A stretch of 27,791 nt of DNA from DATBLZ01 sp036555065 (lineage in GTDB: Bacteria; Pseudomonadota; Gammaproteobacteria; Steroidobacterales; Rariloculaceae): positions 1 to 27,791 of the forward strand of contig DATBLZ010000110.1 of NCBI GenBank assembly GCA_036555065.1, written 5' to 3'. A program made the translations under genes and the position numbers. Shown here piece by piece: positions 16,232 to 24,531 of this stretch. Positions within the stretch are counted from its first letter, which is position 1; each line of letters starts with the position of its first letter. The notes under the pieces are model-generated. The model made no database searches. It was not told the DNA's origin and was given only the letters and a program-made list of their open reading frames with translations.

Positions 16232-16885
16232 ATGCTGCATTCAAGAAAGCTTGTTCTGTCCCTTGGGATCGCGGCTTCGCTGAACGGTGTCGCGCAGGCC
16301 GATCTGCTCGGTGTCGGCGGCGGCGGCGCCGGCGGGCTCGCATCGCAAATGGAAATGCGAACGATCGGCGGTTTCGGTGACCATGCCGGTATCGATGCTC
16401 AGGGTCGAGTCGTTGGCCAAGCGGCCGGCGAGATCTCGACGACTGGGATCGAGCAGATCGGGACCGAGGCCGGTGCGACTGCGGTGGGTACGGCTCACGG
16501 CGCCGTCTACGCGGGTCAGGAGATCGGCGCGCAAACTCAGGCGCAGTCGCGTGCCGCGGTGCGCCGAGCCGAGCGGGCCGCGCGGCGAGCCGCCGCGGAA
16601 GGTGCCGTCGTAGCGAATGGCGCGTATGAGTCGTCGACTTCTGCGGCGAGCAACGTTAGTGCCGTCGCGAATAGCGGCTCGTATACGGGCGCCGGCATCG
16701 CAACCGATGATGCCTACGTCGGGACGAGCGGCGGCGCGCGCGGCGACGTCGCCGCGAGCTCCGACGCAGGGCTCGATACCGCGGCTCGGGGCGACGCGGC
16801 TGCCAACGCCGGCGCCGACTCCGAGCTCGGGAACGTCAACGGCTCGTTCGAGTCTGCGGCCGCGGGTTCAGCCTCCGCGAACTAA
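16232..16885 (+). CDS. Gly/Ala/Ser-rich exported protein of unknown function
   Basis: 217 residues from the ATG at 16232, with GGAGG 9 bases upstream. An N-terminal signal peptide (about 1-23, ending AQAD) is followed by a glycine run, a region of repeating A/G/T residues, a basic amphipathic patch (RRAERAARRAAAE, about 111-123), and a C-terminal half dominated by A, G, S, D and N with few hydrophobics. No cysteines and no known fold are visible. Composition suggests an intrinsically disordered or surface/secreted protein. A strong hairpin terminator follows the stop. Confidence 0.72.
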   Translation: MLHSRKLVLSLGIAASLNGVAQADLLGVGGGGAGGLASQMEMRTIGGFGDHAGIDAQGRVVGQAAGEISTTGIEQIGTEAGATAVGTAHGAVYAGQEIGAQTQAQSRAAVRRAERAARRAAAEGAVVANGAYESSTSAASNVSAVANSGSYTGAGIATDDAYVGTSGGARGDVAASSDAGLDTAARGDAAANAGADSELGNVNGSFESAAAGSASAN

Positions 16886-16899
16886 TGGCGATCGAGACC

Positions 16900-16939
16900 A
16901 AGGCCGGCGGGGCAACTCGCCGGCCTTTCTCTATTCCTT
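16900..16939 (+). terminator. Intrinsic terminator, possibly bidirectional
   Basis: AAGGCCGGCG (16900-16909) pairs with CGCCGGCCTT (16918-16927) around an 8-base loop, followed by TCTCTATT. It sits between two convergent genes, the exported protein and the S8 protease, and could serve both strands. Confidence 0.8.
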
Positions 16940-16952
16940 GAATTCTCCAATC

Positions 16953-18353
16953 TTAATGAATCGGCGCAATGAGTCCGAAGCCGTAGACCTCGTCGAACCC
17001 AGCGTCGCCGAGGTCGACCGCGCCTTGCTCCAGATGCACGAGCACTTCCGCCGGCGGCGCAGCCTCCACAACGAGCGAGCGCGCGATGATCGCGGCGGCG
17101 AACGGCGCCGCCATCGAAGTTCCGGTTTCCCTGCCGTAGCCGCCGTTGCCACGCGCCACTTTCGCTCTGACGCCGGGCGCCGCAAAGGCAACTTGGGGGC
17201 CGCGGTTCGCATGCCGGTAGATCCGATTCTCGGAGTCGACCGCCGTGATGCCGACGACTGTGTCGTAGGCCGCAGGATAAAGAGGCCGGCCTGCCGGGCC
17301 TTCGTTGCCGACGGCCGCGACCATGAGCACGTCGTGCTTCGCAAGCGCCGCGATCGCGGCCTCGAGTACGCGGTTCGGCGGGCCCGTCAAGCTCATATTG
17401 ATGACACCGACTCTCTGCGCGCCGAGCCATTCGAGCGCGGCAACGAGGCTGCCCGTCGTCGCGATGGATTCGTCGTCGTCGAGCACGAACACGGAGGCGG
17501 CATAAAGCCGCACTGCGCCGGCCCCGTTCCCGCGCGCCCCTTCGGCAAGGATCGAGGCGACGGCCGTGCCATGCCCCGTCGGCCGCTCACCGGTGAACGG
17601 CACGAAATCCTGCTGGACGATCTCGACGCCGCGCAACGCCTCGTGCTCCGCGATGATGCTCGAATCGACGACGCCGATGGTCAGCCCTGCCGACGCAGGC
17701 GGCGTCGCGGGCGCACTCGCATGGGGTCCCAACCCAGTCGTCGTTGCGTCCGGCGTAGCCGTATCGCTGCGGGGCTCGTCCGCGCCCGCGTCATAGACAT
17801 GGTTGTAGTCGACGACGGTGCCCGGCGCCCCGCTCGAGAGATCGAGCTCCGTTTCCCGAATTCCGCGATCGTCGGGTGCATCGATGCGCAGCATGATGAG
17901 GTCGAGGCCGTCGAGGTCGCGCCGCTCGCGGATCGTGAATCCCCAGCCCGGGATCTGTGCGGCATGCTCCTCGGGGACAAGCACGACCCAGGCCTCGCGC
18001 TCGATCCGCTGCCCGGCGGGATCCTCGCCGGCGACGAAGAGATCGAGGGCGGCTTCGGCAAGCTCCACGACCTCGCCAACAGCGCCCTCGACCGCGTCCT
18101 CCACGGACTCGGCGCCCTCGCCGACCTCCTCGTCCACCGTTTCGACGGCGTCCTCGACGGTGTCGCGTGGGTCGAGATCGTCCGGAAACGGCCGATCGAG
18201 CGGCCGGGTGATCGGCCCGGGAATCTGGATCGGCGGGAGCAATTGCGCGGCCACGGGAGCCGCAACCGCAAGGCTGATCGCGGCCGCGAGCGCGTGCCGC
18301 CGCAGGGTCGCGGTTATCTGCTGCCGAAGGCCGAATCGCGTAGCGTTGCCCAT
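16953..18353 (-). CDS. S8-family (subtilisin-like) serine protease
   Basis: 466 residues from the ATG at 18353. A hydrophobic signal (about 20-36, ending VAAQL) predicts export. Residues about 58-110 form an acidic, pseudo-repetitive helix (DTVEDAVETVDEEVGEG and related). The catalytic domain begins near 222: Asp230 in VVDSS, His261 in GHGTAVA, the oxyanion Asn350 in AAVGNEG and Ser413 in GTSMAAP, all intact. The N-terminal segment before 220 may be a propeptide or a substrate/partner-binding region. It is divergent from an ECF sigma factor, with a shared palindrome between them, which suggests common regulation. Its substrate is unknown. Confidence 0.9.
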   Translation of the reverse strand: MGNATRFGLRQQITATLRRHALAAAISLAVAAPVAAQLLPPIQIPGPITRPLDRPFPDDLDPRDTVEDAVETVDEEVGEGAESVEDAVEGAVGEVVELAEAALDLFVAGEDPAGQRIEREAWVVLVPEEHAAQIPGWGFTIRERRDLDGLDLIMLRIDAPDDRGIRETELDLSSGAPGTVVDYNHVYDAGADEPRSDTATPDATTTGLGPHASAPATPPASAGLTIGVVDSSIIAEHEALRGVEIVQQDFVPFTGERPTGHGTAVASILAEGARGNGAGAVRLYAASVFVLDDDESIATTGSLVAALEWLGAQRVGVINMSLTGPPNRVLEAAIAALAKHDVLMVAAVGNEGPAGRPLYPAAYDTVVGITAVDSENRIYRHANRGPQVAFAAPGVRAKVARGNGGYGRETGTSMAAPFAAAIIARSLVVEAAPPAEVLVHLEQGAVDLGDAGFDEVYGFGLIAPIH

Positions 18354-18411
18354 AGCTCCATGCTGCCGCCGGCGACGACCGGTCGATGTGATAACGGTCA
18401 ACAACGCCGTA

Positions 18412-18429
18412 TATTCCCGTGCGGGAATA
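18412..18429. promoter_or_regulatory. Perfect inverted repeat between protease and sigma factor genes
   Basis: TATTCCCG (18412-18419) and CGGGAATA (18422-18429) are perfect complements separated by TG. The site lies in the 94-base divergent spacer, about 60 bases before the protease start and 19 before the sigma start. It is a candidate operator for a dimeric regulator controlling one or both genes. Confidence 0.6.
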
Positions 18430-18447
18430 AACCCGTCGAGTCAGCCG

Positions 18448-18984
18448 TTGACCGAGCGTAGCAGAACCGTTACCGAGGGCTTAAAGAAGGCCCTGCTCGA
18501 GACGCTGCCCCAGTTGCGGCGCTTCGCGCACAGCCTCACCGGTAACCGCCACGACGGAGACGATCTGATGCAGACGACAGTCGAACGAGTGCTCGAGCGC
18601 GGTGGGCCCGAGGACGCAGATGATCTTAGGCCCTGGATGTTCAAGATTTGCAAGAACCTCTGGATCGACGATCGGCGCGCACATGCCGTTCGAGCGCGCG
18701 CCGCAAGTTCGCCCGAGCTCGCCGACGAGCGCGTCGTCAGCGGCGAGGACGTCGCGCTCGGCGAGCTCACTTTGCGCGAGGTCGAGCGCGCGATGGCGCT
18801 GCTTCCCAAGGAGCAGCGCCTCGTGCTCTCGCTCGTAACCATAGAGGATCTATCGTATCGCGAAGCCGCGGACATTCTCGATACGCCGATCGGCACGGTG
18901 ATGAGCCGGCTCGCGCGCGCTCGCGCCGCGCTCGTTCGGCACTTCGAAGGCGGTGCGCCTTCGCAGGAGGCGATCGATGAGTGA
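18448..18984 (+). CDS. ECF-type RNA polymerase sigma factor
   Basis: 178 residues. The only in-frame start after the last upstream stop and before the conserved domain is the TTG at 18448, since no ATG or GTG is available. Region 2 (about 14-80) includes HDGDDLMQTTVERVLER and PWMFKICKNLWIDDRR, typical of the -10-recognising helices; region 4 (about 105-165) has LPKEQRLVLSLV and the helix-turn-helix LSYREAADILDTPIGTVMSRLARAR. No region 3 is present, as expected for ECF sigmas. The stop overlaps the anti-sigma start by 8 bases, so the two are translationally coupled. It probably controls an envelope or exported-protein regulon, possibly including the divergent protease. Confidence 0.92.
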   Translation: MTERSRTVTEGLKKALLETLPQLRRFAHSLTGNRHDGDDLMQTTVERVLERGGPEDADDLRPWMFKICKNLWIDDRRAHAVRARAASSPELADERVVSGEDVALGELTLREVERAMALLPKEQRLVLSLVTIEDLSYREAADILDTPIGTVMSRLARARAALVRHFEGGAPSQEAIDE

Positions 18985-19756
18985 CCTGTTGACGGTGGAA
19001 GACGATGAGCTGCTTTCGGCGTTCATCGACGGCACCTTGCCTCCCGGCCGCGCGGCAGTGCTCAAGCGCCGTCTCGAGGTCGAGCCTGCGCTGGCCGCTC
19101 GCCTTAGGAAGCTCGCGCAGGCCGATGCGGCGGTCCGCAACGCCTACGCGCCGATCGCGGCCGAGCCGCTGCCGCAGCGCGTGCTCGACCTCATCGATGC
19201 CGGGCAGGCCGCGGGAAAACCCGATGCCGGCGTGGTCGATCTCGCCGCGCGGCGCAGGGTGCGCGGCCTGCGGCTCGCGCCGCTGCCGGTTTCGCTTGCG
19301 GCGGGCATCGCGCTCGCCGTCGGTGTGTCTTTGGGATACCTCGGTACCTCGCGTGCGCCGGCGCCCGACGTCGTACTGATCGCGAACGCCGGCGCGATCG
19401 CATCGGGCACACCGCTATACGAGGCCCTCGAGACGACGGCGAGCGCGACGACGCGCGAAATCGAGCGCGGCGTCAGCGTGACGCCGGTCTTCACGTTCCG
19501 CAGCGTCGACGGCGACTACTGCCGTCAAGTCGACATCGCGAGCGCGCGCGGCGGCGGCGAAGCACTCGCGTGTCGGCGCGACGGGGGGTGGCGTTTCGAG
19601 GCCGTGAGCTTCACGGCGGCCACGACGACAAACGGCGGGTTTCGACCGGCGAACCGCAGCAGCGTCATCGACGCGGCGATCGACGAGCGCATCGAAGGCT
19701 ACCCGCTCGATGCGGCGGCCGAGGAGGTGCTCATCGAGCAACGCTGGGCGAATTAG
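18977..19756 (+). CDS. Membrane-anchored anti-sigma factor
   Basis: 259 residues from the ATG at 18977, overlapping the sigma gene. The N-terminal cytosolic domain (about 1-95) contains DELLSAFIDGTLPPGR and RRLEVEPALAARLRKL, the usual anti-sigma helical bundle, without the zinc-binding HxxxCxxC. One membrane helix lies at about 103-123, then a periplasmic domain (about 130-259) with two cysteines (DYCRQVD and LACRRDG) that may form a disulphide. It should hold the sigma factor at the inner membrane and release it after an envelope signal. Positional pairing makes the role likely. Confidence 0.88.
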   Translation: MSDLLTVEDDELLSAFIDGTLPPGRAAVLKRRLEVEPALAARLRKLAQADAAVRNAYAPIAAEPLPQRVLDLIDAGQAAGKPDAGVVDLAARRRVRGLRLAPLPVSLAAGIALAVGVSLGYLGTSRAPAPDVVLIANAGAIASGTPLYEALETTASATTREIERGVSVTPVFTFRSVDGDYCRQVDIASARGGGEALACRRDGGWRFEAVSFTAATTTNGGFRPANRSSVIDAAIDERIEGYPLDAAAEEVLIEQRWAN

Positions 19757-21375
19757 TCCGCGGCGTTCGTACCCAGGGCACGCAGCGTGAACAAGAACGT
19801 CGCGCCCTGCCCCGGTTCGCTTTCAACCCAGATCTTGCCGCCGTGGCGCTCGACGGCACGCGCGGCGATCGCGAGCCCGAGCCCGAGCCCGTCGTGGCGC
19901 GCGCCTTCGGTCTTGGTCATGGGTTTGAACAATCGGTCGGCGGCGTCTTTGGCGAGGCCGGGCCCGTTGTCGCGGACGAAGTAGGCCGTCGTGCCGTCCT
20001 CCAACTGGATGCTGCCGATCTCGATCACGAGCTCGCGCGCACTCTGCGCGTGCTTGAGCGCATTGCCGACGAGATTGCCGAGCAGAATGTTCACGATCGC
20101 TCGATCCGCGCGCGCGGGCGGCAGTGCTCCGATCGAGACGGCATGCGCGGCGCCCGATTGCTGCTTCACGACCTCTTCGGCCAAAGCTCGCATGTCGACT
20201 TCCTCGAGCTCGGAGTCGAACGACGTCGTTCTCGAGTAGCCGAGCAGTCGCTCGGTGATACCGACCATGCGCTCGACATTCTCCGCGATTTTTTCACAGC
20301 GCGCCGGATTGCGGGCATCTTCAGCGGCGGCTTGCTGCAGTTGCCCGGTAATAAGGCTTATCGCGTTGAGCCGCGACCGCAAGTCGTGCGACACGGATAA
20401 ATTGATCGTGTTGAGATCGGTTATCGCGGAGTTGAGCTCCTGCGTGCGCGCGATGACGCGTTCCTCGAGCTCGCGATTGAGCCGGCGCACGCGTTGCTCC
20501 GCCTCGCTCGCAGCGCCGGCGCGCTCCCGCGCGCGGCGATTCTCGAAAACGAGGCCGCCGAGCAGAAGCGCCGTCGCGAGCCCGACGATCAATACGAAAT
20601 CGATGACCAACACGTCGCGATCCCAAGCGAGCGCGCGCGAGGGCCGATGCGCGACGTTCCAAAGAATCCCCGGAGCCGGCGATATTCTCCCTTGGCGCGT
20701 CCACTCCGCGGACAGTCCCGTATCGGCCGCACCGCGCCGATAGAGCTCGGTTCCCTCGCAGCACGAGACGCTGATCTCGTATCCGGGCGCCTCGTCGACG
20801 AGCAGCGTCGCGAGCAGATCTTGCGCGTCGATCACCGCGACGAGTACACCGCGGCGTGTCGCACGCTCGATCGGAAAATAGTAATGAAAGATCGAGTGTC
20901 CGTCGGTGTCCGGGAACGGCCCGAGCGTTGCCTCAGCCGGCGGCGCGTGCGCTCCTGTGATGAGATTTTGGATCGGCGTCCATTCATCGGCCGAAGGCAC
21001 GTAGCCCAGCACGGGGTGCTCGGCCGTTGCTAGGAATCGCGCGCCGTCGCTGTCGCTCCAGGCGATCGCATCGATGCCCTCGAAGCGAATGAGCGCGAGC
21101 GGCGTTTTCGCGCCGGCCGCCGGCCCCGTGTCACGTGATGAGGACACCCAGAGCTCGGCGAGCCCCTGTAGCGATTGAAACTGGATGATGAGCCGACGTG
21201 CGAGCTCGCTGCGGGTCGCATACGACGTCGCCTCGGCGACGTTCGCGACGCGGCGGTCGTGATCCACGCGTATCGCGTACCAAAGCACGACGACTGTCGC
21301 CGCGGCAAACAAAGCGATAGCCGTCGGCATGAGCCAAGCGCGCAAGGTCCGTTGCATACGTCGGCGATTCTGCAT
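19753..21375 (-). CDS. Membrane sensor histidine kinase
   Basis: 540 residues from ATG 21375; ATG 21357 is an alternative. Topology: helix about 14-35, a periplasmic sensor of about 215 residues, helix about 254-276. A coiled coil (280-320) follows, then the HisKA domain with SHDLRSRLN (His330). The ATPase boxes are N (NLVGNALKH, Asn438), G1 (DNGPGL, about 469-474) and G2 (GLGLGLAIA, about 496-504), all intact. The periplasmic domain resembles CHASE-type sensors only vaguely. The gene is divergent from a sigma-54 activator, its probable partner. The 3' end overlaps the anti-sigma gene by 4 bases in convergent orientation. Confidence 0.93.
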   Translation of the reverse strand: MQNRRRMQRTLRAWLMPTAIALFAAATVVVLWYAIRVDHDRRVANVAEATSYATRSELARRLIIQFQSLQGLAELWVSSSRDTGPAAGAKTPLALIRFEGIDAIAWSDSDGARFLATAEHPVLGYVPSADEWTPIQNLITGAHAPPAEATLGPFPDTDGHSIFHYYFPIERATRRGVLVAVIDAQDLLATLLVDEAPGYEISVSCCEGTELYRRGAADTGLSAEWTRQGRISPAPGILWNVAHRPSRALAWDRDVLVIDFVLIVGLATALLLGGLVFENRRARERAGAASEAEQRVRRLNRELEERVIARTQELNSAITDLNTINLSVSHDLRSRLNAISLITGQLQQAAAEDARNPARCEKIAENVERMVGITERLLGYSRTTSFDSELEEVDMRALAEEVVKQQSGAAHAVSIGALPPARADRAIVNILLGNLVGNALKHAQSARELVIEIGSIQLEDGTTAYFVRDNGPGLAKDAADRLFKPMTKTEGARHDGLGLGLAIAARAVERHGGKIWVESEPGQGATFLFTLRALGTNAAD

Positions 21376-21448
21376 TGCGCCCGGAAGCCCGGTCAAACCG
21401 TGGCCCTCGTTATAGAATGAAGGCGGCGGAACCAAGGATCGATGGGTT

Positions 21449-22759
21449 ATGGCGCGCGTACTGCTCGTCGATGACGACGTTGATTCGTTGTCGGCGGCGA
21501 GCGATTTGCTTCAATCCCAAGGCCACGACGTGGCTACGGCGAATTCCCTCGCCGCTGCCCGATCGCAGCTCGGCAACAGCATTCCGGACGTGCTGCTGCT
21601 CGATCTCATTCTGCCGGACGGGAACGGTCTCGAGCTGCTCGATGAGCTTTCCGGCCGCGGGCCGCCCAAGATCGTTTTGATCACGGGCCATCCCGGCATC
21701 AAGTCGCACATCGCCAACCTCAGCGGTCCCGCGGTCTCATATCTGACGAAGCCGATCGATGCGCGCGACCTCGCGGCAGCGGTGCGCACGAACACTGACG
21801 AGACACCGATCGAGGAGGCCGGCAATCACTTCGGACTACTCGTCGGCGAGCACGAGACGATGCTTGCGGTTTACGCACAGATCGAGCGCGTGGCGCGCAC
21901 GGACACGCCCGTGCTCATCGTCGGCGAAACCGGCACCGGCAAAGAGCTCGTCGCCACCGCGATTCATCGCGCGAGCGGGCGCACGGGCCAATTCGTCCCG
22001 GTCAACTGCGGGTCGTTGTCCGGCGAGCTGGCGCCGAGCGAGCTCTTCGGCCACGAAAAAGGGAGCTTCACGGGCGCCGTGCGTCGCCACGTCGGTGCAT
22101 TCAAGCGCGCCGACGGGGGCACGCTCTTTCTCGATGAGCTCGTCGAGATGCCGACCAACTTGCAGCCGCATTTCCTGCGCGCCGTCGAGACGGGTAGCGT
22201 GCAGCCAGTCGGCAGCGAAAAGGACGAGCCTACGCAAGCCCGCATCGTCGCAGCCACGAATCGCGATCCGGAGAAGGCCATCGCCGACAAGCTGCTGCGC
22301 CAGGATCTCTACTTCCGTTTAAGCGTCTTTCCGATCTCGATGCCGCCGTTGCGCGCGCGCAGAACGGATATCCCGCTGCTCGTACGGCATTTTCTGAATG
22401 GGCTGCGGCGGGATGGCGCCGAGCGTGCGTTCAGCGACGAATCGATGCGGCGGCTCGAGACCTATCACTGGCCCGGAAACGTCCGTGAGCTCAAACACGT
22501 CGTCCAGCGCACGTTGATAATGAGCGACCCGGGCAGCGCGGAGCTCGAGCTGCCCGCGCACTTCGACAGCCCGTTCGCGGGCGCTACGCAGCAGGGGCTC
22601 GAGGCAGGCCGAACGATTCGCGACGTCGAGCGCGAGCTCATCGAGCTCACGCTCGCCCATTTCGACGGCGACAAGAAAGCAGCCGCCGAAACGCTGGGAA
22701 TCAGTCTCAACACGCTCTATAACCGCCTCAACGCCTACAGGGACGGCGAATCGTCGTGA
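21449..22759 (+). CDS. NtrC-family sigma-54-dependent response regulator
   Basis: 436 residues. The receiver domain (1-120) has acidic pocket residues 8-10, phospho-acceptor Asp52 in LLLDLILPDG and Lys101 in LTKP. The AAA+ domain (about 128-365) has Walker A GETGTGKE (159-166), GSFTGA (205-210, the GAFTGA loop that contacts sigma-54) and Walker B LFLDE (226-230). A Fis-type helix-turn-helix (KKAAAETLGISLNTLYNRL) ends the protein. TATAGAAT in the spacer near 21411 could be the -10 of its promoter. Its phosphorylated oligomer should activate the sigma-54 promoter 107 bases downstream of its stop. Confidence 0.95.
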   Translation: MARVLLVDDDVDSLSAASDLLQSQGHDVATANSLAAARSQLGNSIPDVLLLDLILPDGNGLELLDELSGRGPPKIVLITGHPGIKSHIANLSGPAVSYLTKPIDARDLAAAVRTNTDETPIEEAGNHFGLLVGEHETMLAVYAQIERVARTDTPVLIVGETGTGKELVATAIHRASGRTGQFVPVNCGSLSGELAPSELFGHEKGSFTGAVRRHVGAFKRADGGTLFLDELVEMPTNLQPHFLRAVETGSVQPVGSEKDEPTQARIVAATNRDPEKAIADKLLRQDLYFRLSVFPISMPPLRARRTDIPLLVRHFLNGLRRDGAERAFSDESMRRLETYHWPGNVRELKHVVQRTLIMSDPGSAELELPAHFDSPFAGATQQGLEAGRTIRDVERELIELTLAHFDGDKKAAAETLGISLNTLYNRLNAYRDGESS

Positions 22760-22865
22760 TTCGCGCGCAAATCCTGTAATCGTTTCCAACTTTTGCACTC
22801 GACGGCGCTCGGGCCGCGCTGGCTTTGCTGCGCCCGCCACCGCCGGGCCGCTTGGCGCGCCTAGC

Positions 22866-22881
22866 TGGCACGGGACTTGCT
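22866..22881 (+). promoter_or_regulatory. Sigma-54 (-24/-12) promoter
   Basis: TGGCACGGGACTTGCT matches the consensus TGGCACG-N4-TTGC(A/T) at every defined position, with the invariant GG and GC 12 bases apart. Transcription would begin near 22892, leaving about 28 bases of leader with GGAGGA (22909-22914) before the ATG at 22920. Confidence 0.92.
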
Positions 22882-22919
22882 AATTGCCAGTCGAGATCAA
22901 CGTTCTTTGGAGGACGGTC

Positions 22920-23498
22920 ATGAACAAGACACTGACGACCACGATGCTCGGCGCAATCGCTTCCTTTACCACGGTTGGCGCGCTTGCGGACTCGTCGAGC
23001 TTTCAGGGCGAGGCGCGGGACGCGTGGATCACCGGGAAGATCGAGGCCGCGTACGTTCTCAACGGGCACTTGAATCCTTTCGCGATCAACACGGACGTCA
23101 TGAACGGCGTCGTGCACCTGCACGGCATGGTCGCAAGTGACATCGATCGCGATCTCGCCGAAGAGATCGCCAAGGGCGTCGACGGCGTCACCGAAGTGCA
23201 CAACGACCTCGGGATCGACGCAGAAGAAGCCGCAGCGGCCGCGGAGCACAAGCCGGCCGGCCAACGCGACTTTGGCTCGTGGGTCGACGACGCTACGACG
23301 ACGGCAGTGATCAAGTCGAAGTTGCTCGGCAACGCGAACACGCAAGGGTTGAAGATCGACGTGGACACGCAGGACGACGTCGTGACGCTCTCCGGCCGCG
23401 TCTCCACGACCGAGGAGCGTCTGCTCGCCGAGGAAATCGCCAAGAACACGGGCGACGTCGAGGCCGTTCGCAACAACCTCGTCGTCGATCCCTCATAA
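22920..23498 (+). CDS. BON-domain periplasmic protein (OsmY-like)
   Basis: 192 residues from the ATG at 22920, with a strong GGAGGA. A Sec signal peptide (about 1-24, ending GALAD) precedes two BON domains, about 40-100 (AWITGKIEAAYVLN and FAINTDVMNGVVHLHGMV) and about 122-190 (VIKSKLLGNANTQGLKI, DDVVTLSGRV). BON domains bind membranes or phospholipids; OsmY in Escherichia coli is an osmotic and stationary-phase induced periplasmic protein with chaperone activity. It is the first gene of the sigma-54 operon. The length and two-domain layout are typical. Confidence 0.92.
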   Translation: MNKTLTTTMLGAIASFTTVGALADSSSFQGEARDAWITGKIEAAYVLNGHLNPFAINTDVMNGVVHLHGMVASDIDRDLAEEIAKGVDGVTEVHNDLGIDAEEAAAAAEHKPAGQRDFGSWVDDATTTAVIKSKLLGNANTQGLKIDVDTQDDVVTLSGRVSTTEERLLAEEIAKNTGDVEAVRNNLVVDPS

Positions 23499-23523
23499 AA
23501 GCACGTCGACAAAGGAGACCACG

Positions 23524-23844
23524 ATGAACACGACCAACGAAACCGCAGGTCGCCAAGGCATGGGCAATTCGGGCGCGCGGTCGCAAACAACCGACCATCT
23601 CGCGACGAAGATGCACGAGACCGTGGACCGAGTCGCGGAGACGGCGCGCAACGCCGAGCAGCACATTCGCTCCCGCGTTGCGGATCTCGGCGACCACGCA
23701 CGTGAGACCGAGGAGCGCGCCTTGCGCACGCTCGAAAGCAATTGGCAAAAGGCGCGTTCGTACGTTCAGGACAATCCGTTGATGAGCGCGGGGATCGCGT
23801 TCGCGACGGGCGTGATCCTGAGCAGCCTTCTGACGCGACGCTGA
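23524..23844 (+). CDS. DUF883-family inner-membrane protein (ElaB/YqjD-like)
   Basis: 106 residues; AAAGGAG lies 7 bases before the ATG. A long charged amphipathic helix (about 22-80, containing HETVDRVAETARN and RETEERALRTLES) is followed by a C-terminal membrane helix, NPLMSAGIAFATGVILSSLL, ending in TRR. This is the YqjD/ElaB/YgaM architecture. YqjD in E. coli is a tail-anchored stationary-phase protein that binds ribosomes. Second gene of the operon, 25 bases after the BON gene. Confidence 0.9.
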   Translation: MNTTNETAGRQGMGNSGARSQTTDHLATKMHETVDRVAETARNAEQHIRSRVADLGDHARETEERALRTLESNWQKARSYVQDNPLMSAGIAFATGVILSSLLTRR

Positions 23845-23863
23845 CCAACGGCGGACGACACCA

Positions 23864-24244
23864 ATGCTCAGAGCAGTGGAAATAACGACAAGTCCCGCGG
23901 CACAGGAGCGCGACGCGCTCCTCGATGCCGCGGGGCGCCGCGCCCAGGGCCTGCTCGAGCTCGCGGGCGCGGAGCTCAGGTTGATAGCGATCAGCGGCTT
24001 CGCGATGTTGCTGCTCGTGGTCTTGAGCGCGACGGCTCTGATCGTCGCGTGGGGGCTCGTCGTCGCGAGCGTTCTACAGGCCGTCGGCAGCACCGCGCTG
24101 CCGTGGAGCTTCGCGGCACTGATTCTCGCGATCGGCCACGTCCTGCTCGCGGCGTTTTGCTGGCAACGAATGACGCGGCTCAGCCGCTACCTGACGATGC
24201 CGGCGTTGCGCGGCGCCATCAGCGGCGCAAAGGAGACGCCGTGA
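23864..24244 (+). CDS. YqjE-like (phage-holin family) membrane protein
   Basis: 126 residues with a cytoplasmic amphipathic start (about 18-40, LLDAAGRRAQGLLELAGAEL), then two strong membrane helices at about 44-70 and 80-100, and a basic tail. This matches YqjE, which sits beside YqjD and YqjK in E. coli. No Shine-Dalgarno is obvious. The stop overlaps the next start (GTGA). Function is unknown; it may partner the DUF883 protein at the membrane. Confidence 0.85.
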   Translation: MLRAVEITTSPAAQERDALLDAAGRRAQGLLELAGAELRLIAISGFAMLLLVVLSATALIVAWGLVVASVLQAVGSTALPWSFAALILAIGHVLLAAFCWQRMTRLSRYLTMPALRGAISGAKETP

Positions 24245-24531
24245 TTCTCAGCGCATCGTGTGTCATCGCCGAGCTCGGGCAACGGGAGCGCGCGGTTCGC
24301 GCGGCCGCCGACCGTGCCGAGCACGATCGGCTCGCGTTGCGCCGCGCGGCTCATCAGTTTACCGCGCGGCTCGCATACGGGTTCGGGCGACCGACGGGGC
24401 TTGCCGCGTGCTTCGCGGCGGGTTGCGCCGTCGGCGCGCGCCGCACCGGAGCGGGCGCGCTCATCGCGGCCGCGTGGAGAGTCAGTCGGCTCGTTGGCAG
24501 TAAGGACGTTCACAGAGGAGGTAGCAAATGA
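24241..24531 (+). CDS. Small basic membrane-associated protein, YqjK-like position
   Basis: 96 residues from a GTG at 24241 overlapping the yqjE-like stop by 4 bases. The stop overlaps the next ATG in the same way. A charged helical N-terminal region with RERAVRAAADRAEHDRLALRR shortens the likeness to YqjK; a weakly hydrophobic segment TGLAACFAAGCAVGARR (about 60-76) follows and a basic end. No domain is identified with certainty. Translational coupling at both ends strongly supports that it is a real gene. Confidence 0.7.
   Translation: MILSASCVIAELGQRERAVRAAADRAEHDRLALRRAAHQFTARLAYGFGRPTGLAACFAAGCAVGARRTGAGALIAAAWRVSRLVGSKDVHRGGSK

Noticed and set aside
16617..18461. Plus-strand frame of 614 residues opposite the S8 protease
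   Set aside because: The minus strand contains the complete Asp-His-Asn-Ser catalytic set; the plus frame is a composition artefact.
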